Source of the DNA: DASRAU01 sp035638075
Lineage (GTDB): Bacteria; Acidobacteriota; Polarisedimenticolia; Gp22-AA2
DNA: 64,000 bases
Direction of reading: 5' to 3'
Assembly (NCBI GenBank): GCA_035638075.1
Contig: DASRAU010000029.1
Location: 62,001-126,000, forward strand
Shown in pieces: positions 8,753-17,625 of this stretch (within the stretch, counting starts at the first letter, position 1; each line of letters opens with the position of its first letter). The translations under genes were made by a program, and so were the position numbers. The notes below the pieces were generated by a model. The model did not search any database and was not told where the DNA came from. It saw nothing but the letters and a program-made list of their open reading frames with translations.

Positions 8753-9859
8753 TTACGAACGGGAGGCCCCTTCCGCCTCCACGGGGCCGGCCTTGACGTG
8801 ATCGTCCTTGGCCAGGCCCTCCATGACCTCGATGCGGATGCCGTCGGAAAGCCCCGTGCGGACCTTGCGCTTCTCGAAGGCCTGGGGCTTCGTCTCGACC
8901 TCCACAAAGGTCTCGGCCCCCTCGAAGGAGAGCAGGCTCTCCTTGACCGACAGGACCTTCGAGCGCTGGTCGAGCACGATATCGGCATTGGCGCTGTAGT
9001 TGGCGCGGATGAGGGCGTCCCCCGTCTCCTTGAGGGCGGCGCGGATCTTGAACTGGATGGCGCCGTTCTCCTCGACCCCCTTGGGGGCGATGTGCTCGAG
9101 GGTCGCCTTGAAGCGGGCGGGCTCGAGGGCGCCGATGGTCAGGACGCACTCCATGCCGGGACGGAGCTTGCCGACCTCGGATTCGTCCACCTTCCCCTCG
9201 AAGATCAGCTCGTTCATGTCGGCGAGGGTCGCGATGGTGGTGCCGTCGTTGAAGGTGTTCGCCTCGATGACCGAGGTGCCTTCCTTCACCGGCACGTCGA
9301 GGACGGTGCCGTCGATGGTGGCGCGCACCAGCGTGTTGGTCCCTTCGCGCGAGCGGGCCGGCACGCCGCGGCGGATGACCTCGAGGGAGTCCTGCGCGGC
9401 CGCCAGCTCTTCCTTGGCCTGGTCGCGCGCCAGGGTCACCTGCCGGAGCGTCGTCTCGGGGAGGATCTTCTCCTCGTAGACTTTCTCGTTCCTGGTCAGC
9501 TCGCGCTCGGCGTCATCGAGCTTCAGACGCGCCTGGTTGACCCGGCTCTCGGCGGCGGCGAGCGCGGCGGTCTGCGGGATCACCCGGATGGTCGCGAGCA
9601 GTTCGCCTTTCTTCACGCGCTGCCCCGCCTCGACCACGATGCTGTCGATGATGCCGCTCACCTGGGGCTTGACCGCGACTTCCTTGCGCGGCACGACGGC
9701 GCCGGTGGCGACCGCCTTCTTGACGATGTCGCTGACCTCGGGCTGCTCGGTCTTGTAGACGACCGGCTTCTTCTGAGCCTTCGACCAGAGGAAGAACAGG
9801 GTGCCGCCGAACAGGCCGACCAGCAGCAGGATCGCGAAGACCGTCAGGACGCGCTTCAT
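8753..9859 (-). CDS. MacA-like periplasmic adaptor subunit (HlyD family)
   Basis: 368 aa membrane-fusion protein. A single N-terminal membrane segment (residues about 5-25) anchors it in the inner membrane. A barrel-sandwich/lipoyl half (VKPQVSGIIDSIVVEAGQRVKKGELL) is followed by an alpha-hairpin of about 90 residues rich in Ala, Glu and Arg, the second half-lipoyl segment and beta-barrel domains. It would link the ABC permeases just upstream to an outer-membrane channel, which is not encoded nearby. It starts 4 nt after the stop of the second permease and is the last gene of the four-gene exporter operon. The substrate is unknown. Confidence 0.85.
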   Translation of the reverse strand: MKRVLTVFAILLLVGLFGGTLFFLWSKAQKKPVVYKTEQPEVSDIVKKAVATGAVVPRKEVAVKPQVSGIIDSIVVEAGQRVKKGELLATIRVIPQTAALAAAESRVNQARLKLDDAERELTRNEKVYEEKILPETTLRQVTLARDQAKEELAAAQDSLEVIRRGVPARSREGTNTLVRATIDGTVLDVPVKEGTSVIEANTFNDGTTIATLADMNELIFEGKVDESEVGKLRPGMECVLTIGALEPARFKATLEHIAPKGVEENGAIQFKIRAALKETGDALIRANYSANADIVLDQRSKVLSVKESLLSFEGAETFVEVETKPQAFEKRKVRTGLSDGIRIEVMEGLAKDDHVKAGPVEAEGASRS

Positions 9860-9863
9860 CGCC

Positions 9864-11126
9864 TCACACGATGGCCCGCAGCGCCTCGACCGGAGTCGAC
9901 TGCACGGCGCGCCGGGCCGGGAAGAGTCCGGCCAGCAGGCCGGACAGGACGAGGATCGCCAGGGTCTGCACCGCCGCCCCCAGCGACACCTCCGGGTTCT
10001 TGAACATCTGCGCGCCGTCGCCGACCAGGCGCGACGTCGCCTCGATCGCCGCGATCCCCGCGACCAGGCCCAGGTAGCCCGCCACGGAGGTCAGGACCAG
10101 CGACTCGAACACCACCTGCGTCATGATCGCCCAGGGCGTGGCGCCGACGGCCCGGCGCACGCCGATCTCGTTGGTCCGCTCGCGCACGATCACCAGCATG
10201 ATGTTGCTCACACCGATGACGCCGGCGGCGAGCGTGCCGGTGCCGACGATCCAGATGAGCAGGCGGATGCCGGCGAACAGCCCCCGCACCTTGGCGAACT
10301 CCTTCTCGACGTTGAAGTGGCCGAAGGCGCGCTGGTCGTCCGGCGCCACCCGGTGCCGCTCCCGCAAGAGCGCCAGCGTCTTCTCCTCGGCGACCGACGC
10401 CTGGCTGCCCTCCCGCGAGGTCGCGGCGAACCAGCCGACCCGGTCGCCGAAGTTGAAGGCCGACTGGAACGTGGTGAACGGAACGAAGATGCTCTGCACG
10501 TCGTCCTCGCGGTCCTCGCCGGAGCGGCGCGGCGAGAAGACGCCGATGATCTTGAAGTAGACGCCGCTGATGCGGATGTCCTCGCCGAGCGGGTCCTCGT
10601 CACGGTCGAAGAGGACCTCGCGCGCCCGGGGGCCGAGCACCGCCACCTTGCGGCGCTCGGAGATGTCCAGCGCGTTGAGGAAGCGCCCGGAGACCATGCG
10701 CACCGACTGCAGCCGGGCGATCTCCGGGTTGTCGCCGTAGACGACGAAGGCGCCCGCCTTGCGGCCGCGCGTGATGTTGCTGCTGCCGCGCCAGTTGCCG
10801 AGCTGGTTGCGCGGGCAGAGCACCTCGACCTCCGGGACCTGCGCCTTGATGGCGGCGACATCACCCAGGTCGAGGTGCAGCTCGCGCCCCGGCAGCATCC
10901 CGCGGTACGGCTTGCTCGGGCGCTGCGACCAGACGAAGAAGGAGTTGGTCGCGCCGTCGGCGAAGCCCGACTCGATGCCGTTGCTCAGGCCGTTGCCGGA
11001 CCCGAGCATCACCATCAGCATGAAGATGCCCCAGAAGACGCCGAACGCGGTGAGGAAGGTGCGCATCTTGTTGCGCGCCAGCGTCTCGAAGATCTCCTGC
11101 CAGTGATCGCGGTCGAGGAGGCTCAT
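9864..11126 (-). CDS. MacB-like ABC transporter permease (second copy)
   Basis: 420 aa with the MacB/FtsX plan: one N-terminal membrane helix (AFGVFWGIFMLMVMLGSG), a large periplasmic MacB-PCD domain of about 220 residues, and three C-terminal helices carrying the conserved RTNEIGVRRAVGATPW cytoplasmic loop. There is no nucleotide-binding domain, so it must use the separate ATPase at 12358-13044. It overlaps the preceding permease by 4 nt (ATGA at 11123-11126). Clear similarity to that neighbour, for example in the N-terminal helix, the KPYRGM/TPYKGM segment and the C-terminal loop, indicates a tandem duplication followed by divergence into a likely heterodimer. Confidence 0.87.
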   Translation of the reverse strand: MSLLDRDHWQEIFETLARNKMRTFLTAFGVFWGIFMLMVMLGSGNGLSNGIESGFADGATNSFFVWSQRPSKPYRGMLPGRELHLDLGDVAAIKAQVPEVEVLCPRNQLGNWRGSSNITRGRKAGAFVVYGDNPEIARLQSVRMVSGRFLNALDISERRKVAVLGPRAREVLFDRDEDPLGEDIRISGVYFKIIGVFSPRRSGEDREDDVQSIFVPFTTFQSAFNFGDRVGWFAATSREGSQASVAEEKTLALLRERHRVAPDDQRAFGHFNVEKEFAKVRGLFAGIRLLIWIVGTGTLAAGVIGVSNIMLVIVRERTNEIGVRRAVGATPWAIMTQVVFESLVLTSVAGYLGLVAGIAAIEATSRLVGDGAQMFKNPEVSLGAAVQTLAILVLSGLLAGLFPARRAVQSTPVEALRAIV

Positions 11127-12358
11127 TCGTTCCTCAAGGCCTCGACCGGGCGCAGGCGGCCGGCGCGGCGCGCCGGGAAATAGCCCGCCGCGGCCCCGGC
11201 CACGATGAGCAGCACGGTGGCCTGGATCGCCACCCCCAGGTCCACCTCGGGGTTGATGAAGAAGCCGTCCTTCGGGAGGAGGCTGGCGCCGATCTGCAGC
11301 GTCACCAGCCCGAGCAGGAGGCCCGCGTAGCCGGCGACCGAGGTGATGAGGATGGACTCCTTGAGGATGAGCGACACCACGGACCATGGTGTCGCGCCGA
11401 GCGCCCGGCGCACGCCGATCTCGCGGGTGCGCTCGCGCACGGCGATCATCATGATGTTGCTGACGCCCACCACCCCCGCCAGGATGGTCCCGAACCCGAC
11501 CACCCACACGAACAGCCGGATCGCCCCGGTCACCTGGATGAAGCGCTGGAAGTTCTCGTAGTTGTTGCGGATGAAGACGGCGCGCGGGTCCTCGACATCG
11601 AAGGTGTGCCGGTCGGCGAGGCGCTGGTGCACGTCCTTCGCCATCGCCTGTGTCTGCGCCAGCGCGGCGTCGCCGGTAGTCATCATGATCTGGGCAATGC
11701 GGTTCGCCCCGCCGAAGGCGCGCTGCGCCGTCGAGATCGGCAGGTAGATCTTCTCCAGCTCGTTCTCGCCGCCGACGTCGGTGAAGAGGCCCACCACCTT
11801 GAAGGCGACACCGTTGATCTCGATTTCCTTCTCGAGCGGCGGCTCCTTCCCCTTGAACAGGGCGTCGGCCACCTTCGTTCCCAGGACCGCGACCTTGCGG
11901 TATTCCTGGATGTCCCGGTCGTTCAGGAAACGCCCTTCGGTGATGATGGTCTTCTCGACGAACTGGTGTCCCGGGTGCACCGCCCGCACATCGAACGAGC
12001 CGGTCTCCGACCGGTACCTCACCTGGAGGGTGGCGTTGATGACGTAGCGCGAGGTGATGTGGTCGATGCCCTCGACCCCGTGCTCGATGTCATCGTGGTC
12101 GTCGTTGGTCATCTGGATGCGCCGCCCCGGCTTCATCCCCTTGTACGGCGTGCTCGTCTGCCCCGAGAAGACCCAGATGCTGTTGATGGCGTCGTCGCGG
12201 AACTGGTACTCGACGCCGTTCGCCAGCCCCTGCCCCGAGCCGAGCAGCACGATGAGCATGAAGATCCCCCACGCCACCGAGAAGGCGGTGAGCACCGACC
12301 GCAGCTTGTTGCTGCGGATGGTGTCGAGGATCTCCTGCCAGGTGTCGAGGTCGAACAT
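11123..12358 (-). CDS. MacB-like ABC transporter permease (first copy)
   Basis: 411 aa, MacB/FtsX family. N-terminal helix AFSVAWGIFMLIVLLGSG, periplasmic MacB-PCD domain, then three C-terminal helices with RTREIGVRRALGATPW. Its ATG shares one base with the stop of the ATPase gene (TGATG at 12356-12360), and its own stop overlaps the start of the second permease. This arrangement fits a complex of two different permease chains, one ATPase and one adaptor. Such transporters export peptides, lipoproteins, siderophores or macrolides; nothing in the sequence fixes the cargo. Confidence 0.87.
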   Translation of the reverse strand: MFDLDTWQEILDTIRSNKLRSVLTAFSVAWGIFMLIVLLGSGQGLANGVEYQFRDDAINSIWVFSGQTSTPYKGMKPGRRIQMTNDDHDDIEHGVEGIDHITSRYVINATLQVRYRSETGSFDVRAVHPGHQFVEKTIITEGRFLNDRDIQEYRKVAVLGTKVADALFKGKEPPLEKEIEINGVAFKVVGLFTDVGGENELEKIYLPISTAQRAFGGANRIAQIMMTTGDAALAQTQAMAKDVHQRLADRHTFDVEDPRAVFIRNNYENFQRFIQVTGAIRLFVWVVGFGTILAGVVGVSNIMMIAVRERTREIGVRRALGATPWSVVSLILKESILITSVAGYAGLLLGLVTLQIGASLLPKDGFFINPEVDLGVAIQATVLLIVAGAAAGYFPARRAGRLRPVEALRNE

Positions 12359-13044
12359 CAGGCCTCCGGCAGCTTCGCGTGGGCGTCTTCGATGCGGCCG
12401 TCCCTGAGGCGGATGATGCGCCGCGTCGCCGCGGCCACGTCGCGCTCGTGCGTCACGACGACCACGGTGACGCCTTCGCCGTTCACTTCCTGCAGCAGAC
12501 GCATGATCTCGTCGGAGGTCGTGGAGTCGAGGGCGCCGGTCGGCTCGTCGGCGAGCAGCACCTTGGGCTTCGAGACGAGGGCCCGGGCGATCGCCACCCG
12601 CTGCTGCTGGCCGCCCGACAGCTCCGACGGCCGGTGCTCGGAGCGATCCGCGATCCCGACGCGGGCCAAGTGCTCCTTCGCCACCTCGAGACGGCGGCGG
12701 CGTCCCATCCCCTGGTAGTAAAGAGGAAGGGCGACATTCTCGGCCGCGGTCTTGAACGGGATCAGATTGAAGGACTGGAAGACGAACCCGACCCACTGGC
12801 GCCGGAGAATCGCCGACTTCGTCTCGGATAGCCCCTTCACCAGCGTGCCGTCGAACAGGTACGACCCCGAATCGTAGTTGTCGAGCAGGCCGAGGATGTT
12901 CATCAGGGTGGATTTCCCCGACCCCGACGCTCCCATGATCGACACCATCTCCCCCCGGTCGATGGTCAGGTCCACCGCTTTGAGGACGTGCAGGCGGTTC
13001 CTCCCCGACACGTACGACTTGTCCACCTTTTCGAGGGTCAGCAT
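12358..13044 (-). CDS. ABC transporter ATPase (MacB/LolD type)
   Basis: 228 aa nucleotide-binding subunit. Walker A is GASGSGKST, the signature is LSGGQQQRVAIARAL, Walker B is VLLADEPTGALD, and the switch His lies in VVVVTHERDVA. Length and motifs are typical of the LolD/MacB group that powers mechanotransmission rather than substrate passage through the membrane. The start ATG at 13044 gives MLTLEKVDKSYV, the usual N-terminus; a longer reading frame upstream is low-complexity and unlikely. It is the first gene of the four-gene exporter operon. Confidence 0.9.
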   Translation of the reverse strand: MLTLEKVDKSYVSGRNRLHVLKAVDLTIDRGEMVSIMGASGSGKSTLMNILGLLDNYDSGSYLFDGTLVKGLSETKSAILRRQWVGFVFQSFNLIPFKTAAENVALPLYYQGMGRRRRLEVAKEHLARVGIADRSEHRPSELSGGQQQRVAIARALVSKPKVLLADEPTGALDSTTSDEIMRLLQEVNGEGVTVVVVTHERDVAAATRRIIRLRDGRIEDAHAKLPEA

Positions 13045-13128
13045 GGGGTCAGGTCTTAAACGATAGCCCGGACGGGGGGTTCCAAGGAAGCGGCGGCAGC
13101 CCAAGGCCCGGCGGCGGCCGGGCCGCGA

Positions 13129-13527
13129 CTATGCCAGGCGGCTGCCGGCCGCGCCGGCCAGGCCGAAGACGGCCAAGGCGGACGGCCACATCCAGAGCGG
13201 GTGCGGGATCACCATCATGTTCGAGGTCCCGGCGACCAGGAGCAGCGTGGCCAGGACGAGACCGTGCGCCAGCTTCGCCCGGCCGGCCACCTTGCCGCAG
13301 ACCAGGGCGCCGGCGAAGGTGCCGAGACCCCAGGCGAGCAGGATCATCAGGAAGGCGCCCAACGGCAGCGAGGCGATGAACGCGGCCTGCGCCGCCCGGT
13401 CGCTTGGATCGAGCCCCGGCGGCGGCGGATACATGCGGCCGGAGATCTGCCCCATCAGGATGATGATGCCGATCGCAAGGCAGGCCCCGAAAAACACGCC
13501 GGCGACGCTGCGCAGGATGGCTCTCAT
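13129..13527 (-). CDS. Small integral membrane protein of unknown function
   Basis: 132 aa with about four predicted membrane helices: residues about 8-28, 52-76, 84-100 and 108-130. A short Pro-rich loop (MYPPPPGLDPSDRAAQ) lies between the first two. No catalytic motif is evident. The start ATG overlaps the stop of the DinB-like gene by 4 nt (ATGA, 13524-13527), so the two are co-translated. The name 'hypothetical membrane protein' is all the sequence supports. Confidence 0.7.
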   Translation of the reverse strand: MRAILRSVAGVFFGACLAIGIIILMGQISGRMYPPPPGLDPSDRAAQAAFIASLPLGAFLMILLAWGLGTFAGALVCGKVAGRAKLAHGLVLATLLLVAGTSNMMVIPHPLWMWPSALAVFGLAGAAGSRLA

Positions 13528-14051
13528 CGATCGCCCGCCGGACCGTCTTTCCTGACCGGCCGGGCGTTCTCGGCGAGCCAGGCTTCGATCTCGCGGCGGT
13601 GCGAGGCGTCGTGTTCCGCCATCATCGCGGGCAGGTCGCACAGCGCGACCGGGCCGACGCCGTTCTGGGTCCCGGCACGCTCCCACTCCTCCGCCCGGAT
13701 GGAGGCGATCAGCGCGAGGTTGGCGCGCCGCGCTGCGGCGAAGGCGGCGATGCCGTCGGCGCAGGTCCGCTGCCGGTAGGCCCGTTCGATGGCGGCCCGC
13801 TCCCCGTCCCAGTCGGCCAGGACCGGCCGGTCCTCATCGCGCAGACGGCGCAGGCGCTCGGCGAAACCCTCGCGCTCGAGGTCGGCCAGGTGCCAGCACT
13901 GCTCCACAGGAGCGAACATCCCGTCGCTCGAGCGGCGGGCTGCGTCGGCAGTGCTCAGGGATTCGAAGGTGCGGCCGAGCCAGGCCGGCATCTCCCGCAG
14001 CGACGCCAGCAGCGACTCGCGATCCTCACGACGGAGATTCATGTAGCGCAT
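13524..14051 (-). CDS. DinB-like four-helix protein
   Basis: 175 aa, mostly helical, matching the DinB/DUF664-type metalloenzyme superfamily. A first His occurs in EQCWHLADLERE (about residue 55) and two more in AEHDASHRREIE (about 150-157), spaced as the usual three-histidine metal site. Family members include mycothiol- or bacillithiol-dependent transferases and many uncharacterised proteins. It is coupled to the small membrane protein downstream. A function beyond the fold cannot be assigned. Confidence 0.75.
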   Translation of the reverse strand: MRYMNLRREDRESLLASLREMPAWLGRTFESLSTADAARRSSDGMFAPVEQCWHLADLEREGFAERLRRLRDEDRPVLADWDGERAAIERAYRQRTCADGIAAFAAARRANLALIASIRAEEWERAGTQNGVGPVALCDLPAMMAEHDASHRREIEAWLAENARPVRKDGPAGDR

Positions 14052-14084
14052 GGGAGCCTCCCGGACATCGAGGATACCCCGGGT

Positions 14085-15470
14085 TCAGCGATCGAGGATC
14101 GACCGGCCGATCATCGCGGGGGGCGGAGTCTGGCCGAACAGGCGCAGCACCGTCGGCGCCACGTCGTACAACCGCAGCCCCTGCAATTCTCCGTGAGGTT
14201 GCGGCGTGCCGTCCGGCGTCTTCATGATGAAGATGCCGTGCCAGTCGTGGTTGGCGTCGTCGGGGCCGGTGTCGTTGTCGAAGGTGTACAGGGATTTCGT
14301 CCCGACCGTGCCGATCGACCGCCAGTCGAGGTTGCCGAAGTAGACCATCAGGTCGGGCGCGACGTTTCTCACCTCGCGGTAGATCTCGCCCGGTCGGTAG
14401 GCGCGCGACCCGATGTTCTTCCCACCGGGGTCGGTGATGGCCTCGATGCCGGCGATGAGCTCGGAGCGCACCTTCTCGTAGTCGGCGAGGTCCACGCACC
14501 CCTGCGGCTCGCGCCCGCGCACGTTCATGAACAGGCGGCCGTAATAGCCGCCGTCTCCCCACGCCCTGGTCTTCTCCCAGTCGATGTCGCACTGGGCGAT
14601 CGGGGTCGGCTTCGACGGGTACGACTTCAGGACCAGGTAGCCACGGTCGATGAGCCACTCGTTGAAGCAGATGCCGCCGGTCAGATCGCGCGCGCCGTGG
14701 TCGGAGACGACCAGGACCGTCGTGTCCCTGGGGAGCAGATCGAGGATCTCCCCGACCTCACGGTCGCAGTAGCGGTAGAAGTCGCGGATGGCGTGCTCGA
14801 AGCGGTTCCCCGGCTCGTGCTTCGGGTGCTCCTTCGACATGTGCGCCCAGAAGGCGTGATGGATGCGGTCGGTCCCCATCTCCACCATCATGAAGAAGTC
14901 CCACGGGCGCGTCTTGAGCAGGTGCTTGGCGAGGGCGAAGTGGCGCGTCGACTTCTCGTAGATGCGCTTCAGCACGCCTTCCTTGTCGTCGGTGCGGAAG
15001 TCCTCGACGTCCACGACGTAGCCCGGCACCGTGCGGTCGATCTCGTCCTTCAGCTCGGGCGGATGGGTGTACGGGCGCCGCGTCGTCGGGGTCAGGAAGC
15101 AGCCGACCTGCACGCCGTTGAGCGGGCGCGGCGGATACGACGGCGGCACGCCGAGGACGACCACGTTCTTCCCCGCCTCGCCGAGGAGATCCCACGCCGC
15201 CGGCTTCTGCAGCGCCGTGGCGTTGGCGATCGAGTAGCCGGTGTAGGTGTGGTCCTTGCGGTTGCGGAAGCCGTAGATGCCGAGCTGCCCCGGGTCCTGG
15301 CTCGTCATCATGCAGGCCCACGCCGGCACGGTGATCGGCGGGTTGCTGCTGAGGAGCCGGCCCCAGGCCCCCTGCTCCATCAGGCGGCGGAGGTTCGGGA
15401 GATCGTCCTTGAACCGATCGAAGACCAGGTCGGGTGCGGCGCAGTCGAGCCCGATGACGGCGACCTTCAT
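14085..15470 (-). CDS. Type I phosphodiesterase / nucleotide pyrophosphatase-family protein
   Basis: 461 aa, alkaline-phosphatase superfamily. The N-terminal metal Asp is in VIGLDCAAPD, the probable nucleophile Thr in NPPITVPAWACMMTS, and further metal ligands are in MGTDRIHHAFW and VVSDHGARDL. There is no signal peptide, so it is probably cytoplasmic. It lies 3 nt after the ATP sulfurylase gene on the same strand, and APS kinase is further upstream. A role in sulfonucleotide or phospho-sulfo ester turnover is therefore plausible, but this is inference from position only. Related proteins also occur as phosphoglycerol or phosphonoacetate hydrolases. Confidence 0.82.
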   Translation of the reverse strand: MKVAVIGLDCAAPDLVFDRFKDDLPNLRRLMEQGAWGRLLSSNPPITVPAWACMMTSQDPGQLGIYGFRNRKDHTYTGYSIANATALQKPAAWDLLGEAGKNVVVLGVPPSYPPRPLNGVQVGCFLTPTTRRPYTHPPELKDEIDRTVPGYVVDVEDFRTDDKEGVLKRIYEKSTRHFALAKHLLKTRPWDFFMMVEMGTDRIHHAFWAHMSKEHPKHEPGNRFEHAIRDFYRYCDREVGEILDLLPRDTTVLVVSDHGARDLTGGICFNEWLIDRGYLVLKSYPSKPTPIAQCDIDWEKTRAWGDGGYYGRLFMNVRGREPQGCVDLADYEKVRSELIAGIEAITDPGGKNIGSRAYRPGEIYREVRNVAPDLMVYFGNLDWRSIGTVGTKSLYTFDNDTGPDDANHDWHGIFIMKTPDGTPQPHGELQGLRLYDVAPTVLRLFGQTPPPAMIGRSILDR

Positions 15471-15473
15471 CGA

Positions 15474-16619
15474 TCAGTTGCGGATCGGTCCGCCGTCCAC
15501 GGCGCGGATGGCGGCCGAGACCTCGGGCCGGATCATCCCGTCGAAGTTGTTGCCGGCGAGAATCGCCTCGCGCAGCCGCGTGCCGCTGAAGTCGACGCGG
15601 TCGTCGCCGCGGTGCGGGCAGATCTTCTCGTTCACCATCCCCTGGCACTTGCGGCACTTGAAGAACGCCGGGAAGAACAGCGGCGTGACGCCGAGATCGG
15701 GGAAGTCGGAGAAGATCGCCTGCGAGGCGTACGGATGGTAGAAGTTCCCGACGCCCGCGTGGTCGCGCCCGATGATGAAGTGGGTGCAGCCGAAGTTCTT
15801 CCGCTGGATGGCGTGGAAGATGGCTTCCTTCGGCCCGGCGTAGCGCATCTGGCCCTGGAGAATCCCCAGCACGGCGCGATCGGCCGGGTAGTAGTGCTGC
15901 ACCAGCGCGTCGTACGCGGCGACGATGACCGGGTCCTCGAAATCCCCCGCCTTCTTGCCGCCCACGAGCGGATTGATGAAGACGCCGTCGACGAGATTGA
16001 GCGCCGCCTTCTGCAGCGCCTCGTGACCGACGTGCGGGATGTTGCGGGTCTGGAAGCCGACCACCGTCTTCCAGCCGTTGGTCTCGAAGCGGGCGCGGGT
16101 GTCGCGCGGCGAAAGCCGATGTCCCGGGAACGGCGTCGGCAACAGGTCGATGAGGGCGATCGGCCCGCCGAGGAGCATCGTCCCCATGGTTCCGGCATGG
16201 CCGACCCCGGGATGCTTCGGGTCGAGCGTGCCGAACACCGCCTGGGCGTACTCGTCGCGGCGGAGCGGGTGCGCCTCCTCCACCTGCATCGTCGCCAGGG
16301 GCCGGCCGTCGTGGCGCAGGAGGATCTCGCCGCGCCCGAGGCGCTGCGCGTCGGCCTCGCTGACGTCGAGCACGATCGGGATGGTCCACGGGACGCCGCT
16401 CGCCAGCCGGCTCGTCTTCAGGACCGCGTCGTAATCCGCCTGCTTGAGGAATCCCTCGAGCGGCGAGTAGATGCCGAGGGCGAGGTTCTCCACCTCGCGC
16501 GCCTGGCGCTCGCCGAGATCGAGGACGGGGAGGCGTTCGATGCGGCGCAGGGCCTCGGCGCGCGCCTCCTTCGAGAGGACCCGATCGACCAGAACTCCGC
16601 CGTGAGGTTGTGTCGTCAT
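15474..16619 (-). CDS. sat: Sulfate adenylyltransferase (ATP sulfurylase)
   Basis: 381 aa, the monofunctional Sat/Met3 type. It makes adenosine 5'-phosphosulfate and pyrophosphate from ATP and sulfate. The active-site motif QTRNIPHVGHE (QxRN-HxxHE) is present. A four-ligand zinc-like site CRKCQGMVNEKICPHRG is seen near residue 325, followed by FSGTRLREAI. It is followed by the phosphodiesterase-family gene and preceded on the same strand by APS kinase after about 70 nt, so sulfate is activated to PAPS. No PAPS or APS reductase is in the window, so it is not clear whether the product feeds assimilation or sulfation. Confidence 0.93.
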   Translation of the reverse strand: MTTQPHGGVLVDRVLSKEARAEALRRIERLPVLDLGERQAREVENLALGIYSPLEGFLKQADYDAVLKTSRLASGVPWTIPIVLDVSEADAQRLGRGEILLRHDGRPLATMQVEEAHPLRRDEYAQAVFGTLDPKHPGVGHAGTMGTMLLGGPIALIDLLPTPFPGHRLSPRDTRARFETNGWKTVVGFQTRNIPHVGHEALQKAALNLVDGVFINPLVGGKKAGDFEDPVIVAAYDALVQHYYPADRAVLGILQGQMRYAGPKEAIFHAIQRKNFGCTHFIIGRDHAGVGNFYHPYASQAIFSDFPDLGVTPLFFPAFFKCRKCQGMVNEKICPHRGDDRVDFSGTRLREAILAGNNFDGMIRPEVSAAIRAVDGGPIRN

Positions 16620-16688
16620 GTTCGCGATGCCGGGATTATGCCGGAAAAAACCCGGAAGGCGAGCGCGCGCGGGAGCCCGTGATGCGGG

Positions 16689-17447
16689 CTACTCCGAAGC
16701 GGCGAGCCCTCCGACTCCGGCGGCCGCCGGAGCTCCCCCGGAGACCGCGCCGACCGCGGCGACGCTCTCCAGGACCTGGGGCGCGGCGTGCGCCATGGCC
16801 GGCGCGGCGTGCACCTCGGCCGCGGCCAGGGTCGTCGCCTCCGCGACCGCGAGAGCGGCCTGCGCGGTGACCGGTGCCGGCTGCAGCACCTCGAACGGCA
16901 GGTGTCCCAGGAGCGTCAGCGTCTCGAGGATCTTCGCGGCGCTCTCGTCGAGCGTCTCCTGGTGCGTGCGCACGACGATCTCCGGCGCGAGCGGCGCTTC
17001 GTACGGATCGGAGATGCCGGTGAACTGCGGGATCTGGCCGGAGAGGGCCTTCTTGTAGAGCCCCTTCACATCGCGGCGGATGCACTCCTCGAGCTGGCAG
17101 TCGACGTGCACCTCGACGAACCGCCCGATCTCCGCCCGCGCCTCGTCACGCGTCGAGCGGAAGGGTGAGATGGCCGACACCAGCACCACCGTGCCGTGCC
17201 TGGTCAGCAAGCGCGCCACGTAGGAGATGCGGCGGATGTTCTCGTCCCGATCCTGGCGCGAGAAACCGAGGCCCTTCGACAACCGCTCGCGGATCTCGTC
17301 GCCGTCGAGCAGCTCGACCGGCGTCCCCGCCGCCGTCAGGCGCTTTTCGAGGTGCCGCGCGATCGTCGTCTTCCCGGCGCTCGGAAGACCCGTCAACCAG
17401 ACCGTGACTCCCTGGCGCTTCGCAGAACGGGACGCATCCAGACTCAT
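16689..17447 (-). CDS. cysC: Adenylylsulfate kinase with Ala-rich C-terminal tail
   Basis: 252 aa. It phosphorylates APS to PAPS. The P-loop is GLPSAGKTT (about residues 20-28). ELLDGDEIRERLSKGLGFSRQDRDENIRR holds the substrate-binding Asp and Arg residues, and KGLYKKAL matches the lid. The kinase domain ends near residue 185. The last 60 or so residues are a low-complexity Ala/Val-rich extension not needed for the family, possibly disordered. The ATG at 17447 is chosen because the usual N-terminus follows and a GGGGGATCGG purine stretch precedes it. It is the first gene of the cysC-sat-phosphodiesterase group, divergent from the glycosyltransferase. Confidence 0.9.
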   Translation of the reverse strand: MSLDASRSAKRQGVTVWLTGLPSAGKTTIARHLEKRLTAAGTPVELLDGDEIRERLSKGLGFSRQDRDENIRRISYVARLLTRHGTVVLVSAISPFRSTRDEARAEIGRFVEVHVDCQLEECIRRDVKGLYKKALSGQIPQFTGISDPYEAPLAPEIVVRTHQETLDESAAKILETLTLLGHLPFEVLQPAPVTAQAALAVAEATTLAAAEVHAAPAMAHAAPQVLESVAAVGAVSGGAPAAAGVGGLAASE

Positions 17448-17625
17448 TCCGATCCCCCCGACCCCTGGCGGGCCCCCCCGCCGGAATGCAGTTCGAGCGC
17501 GGACGCCGGAACGGCGCCGGACGCGCGAACACCCCACAAGTGATGGCGCTCCTTATACAAACAGGTCGGGTCCAACGCAAGAGAAAAATCGTGCCCTGAC
17601 GCCTCTTTTCGAGGTTGACGGCGAC

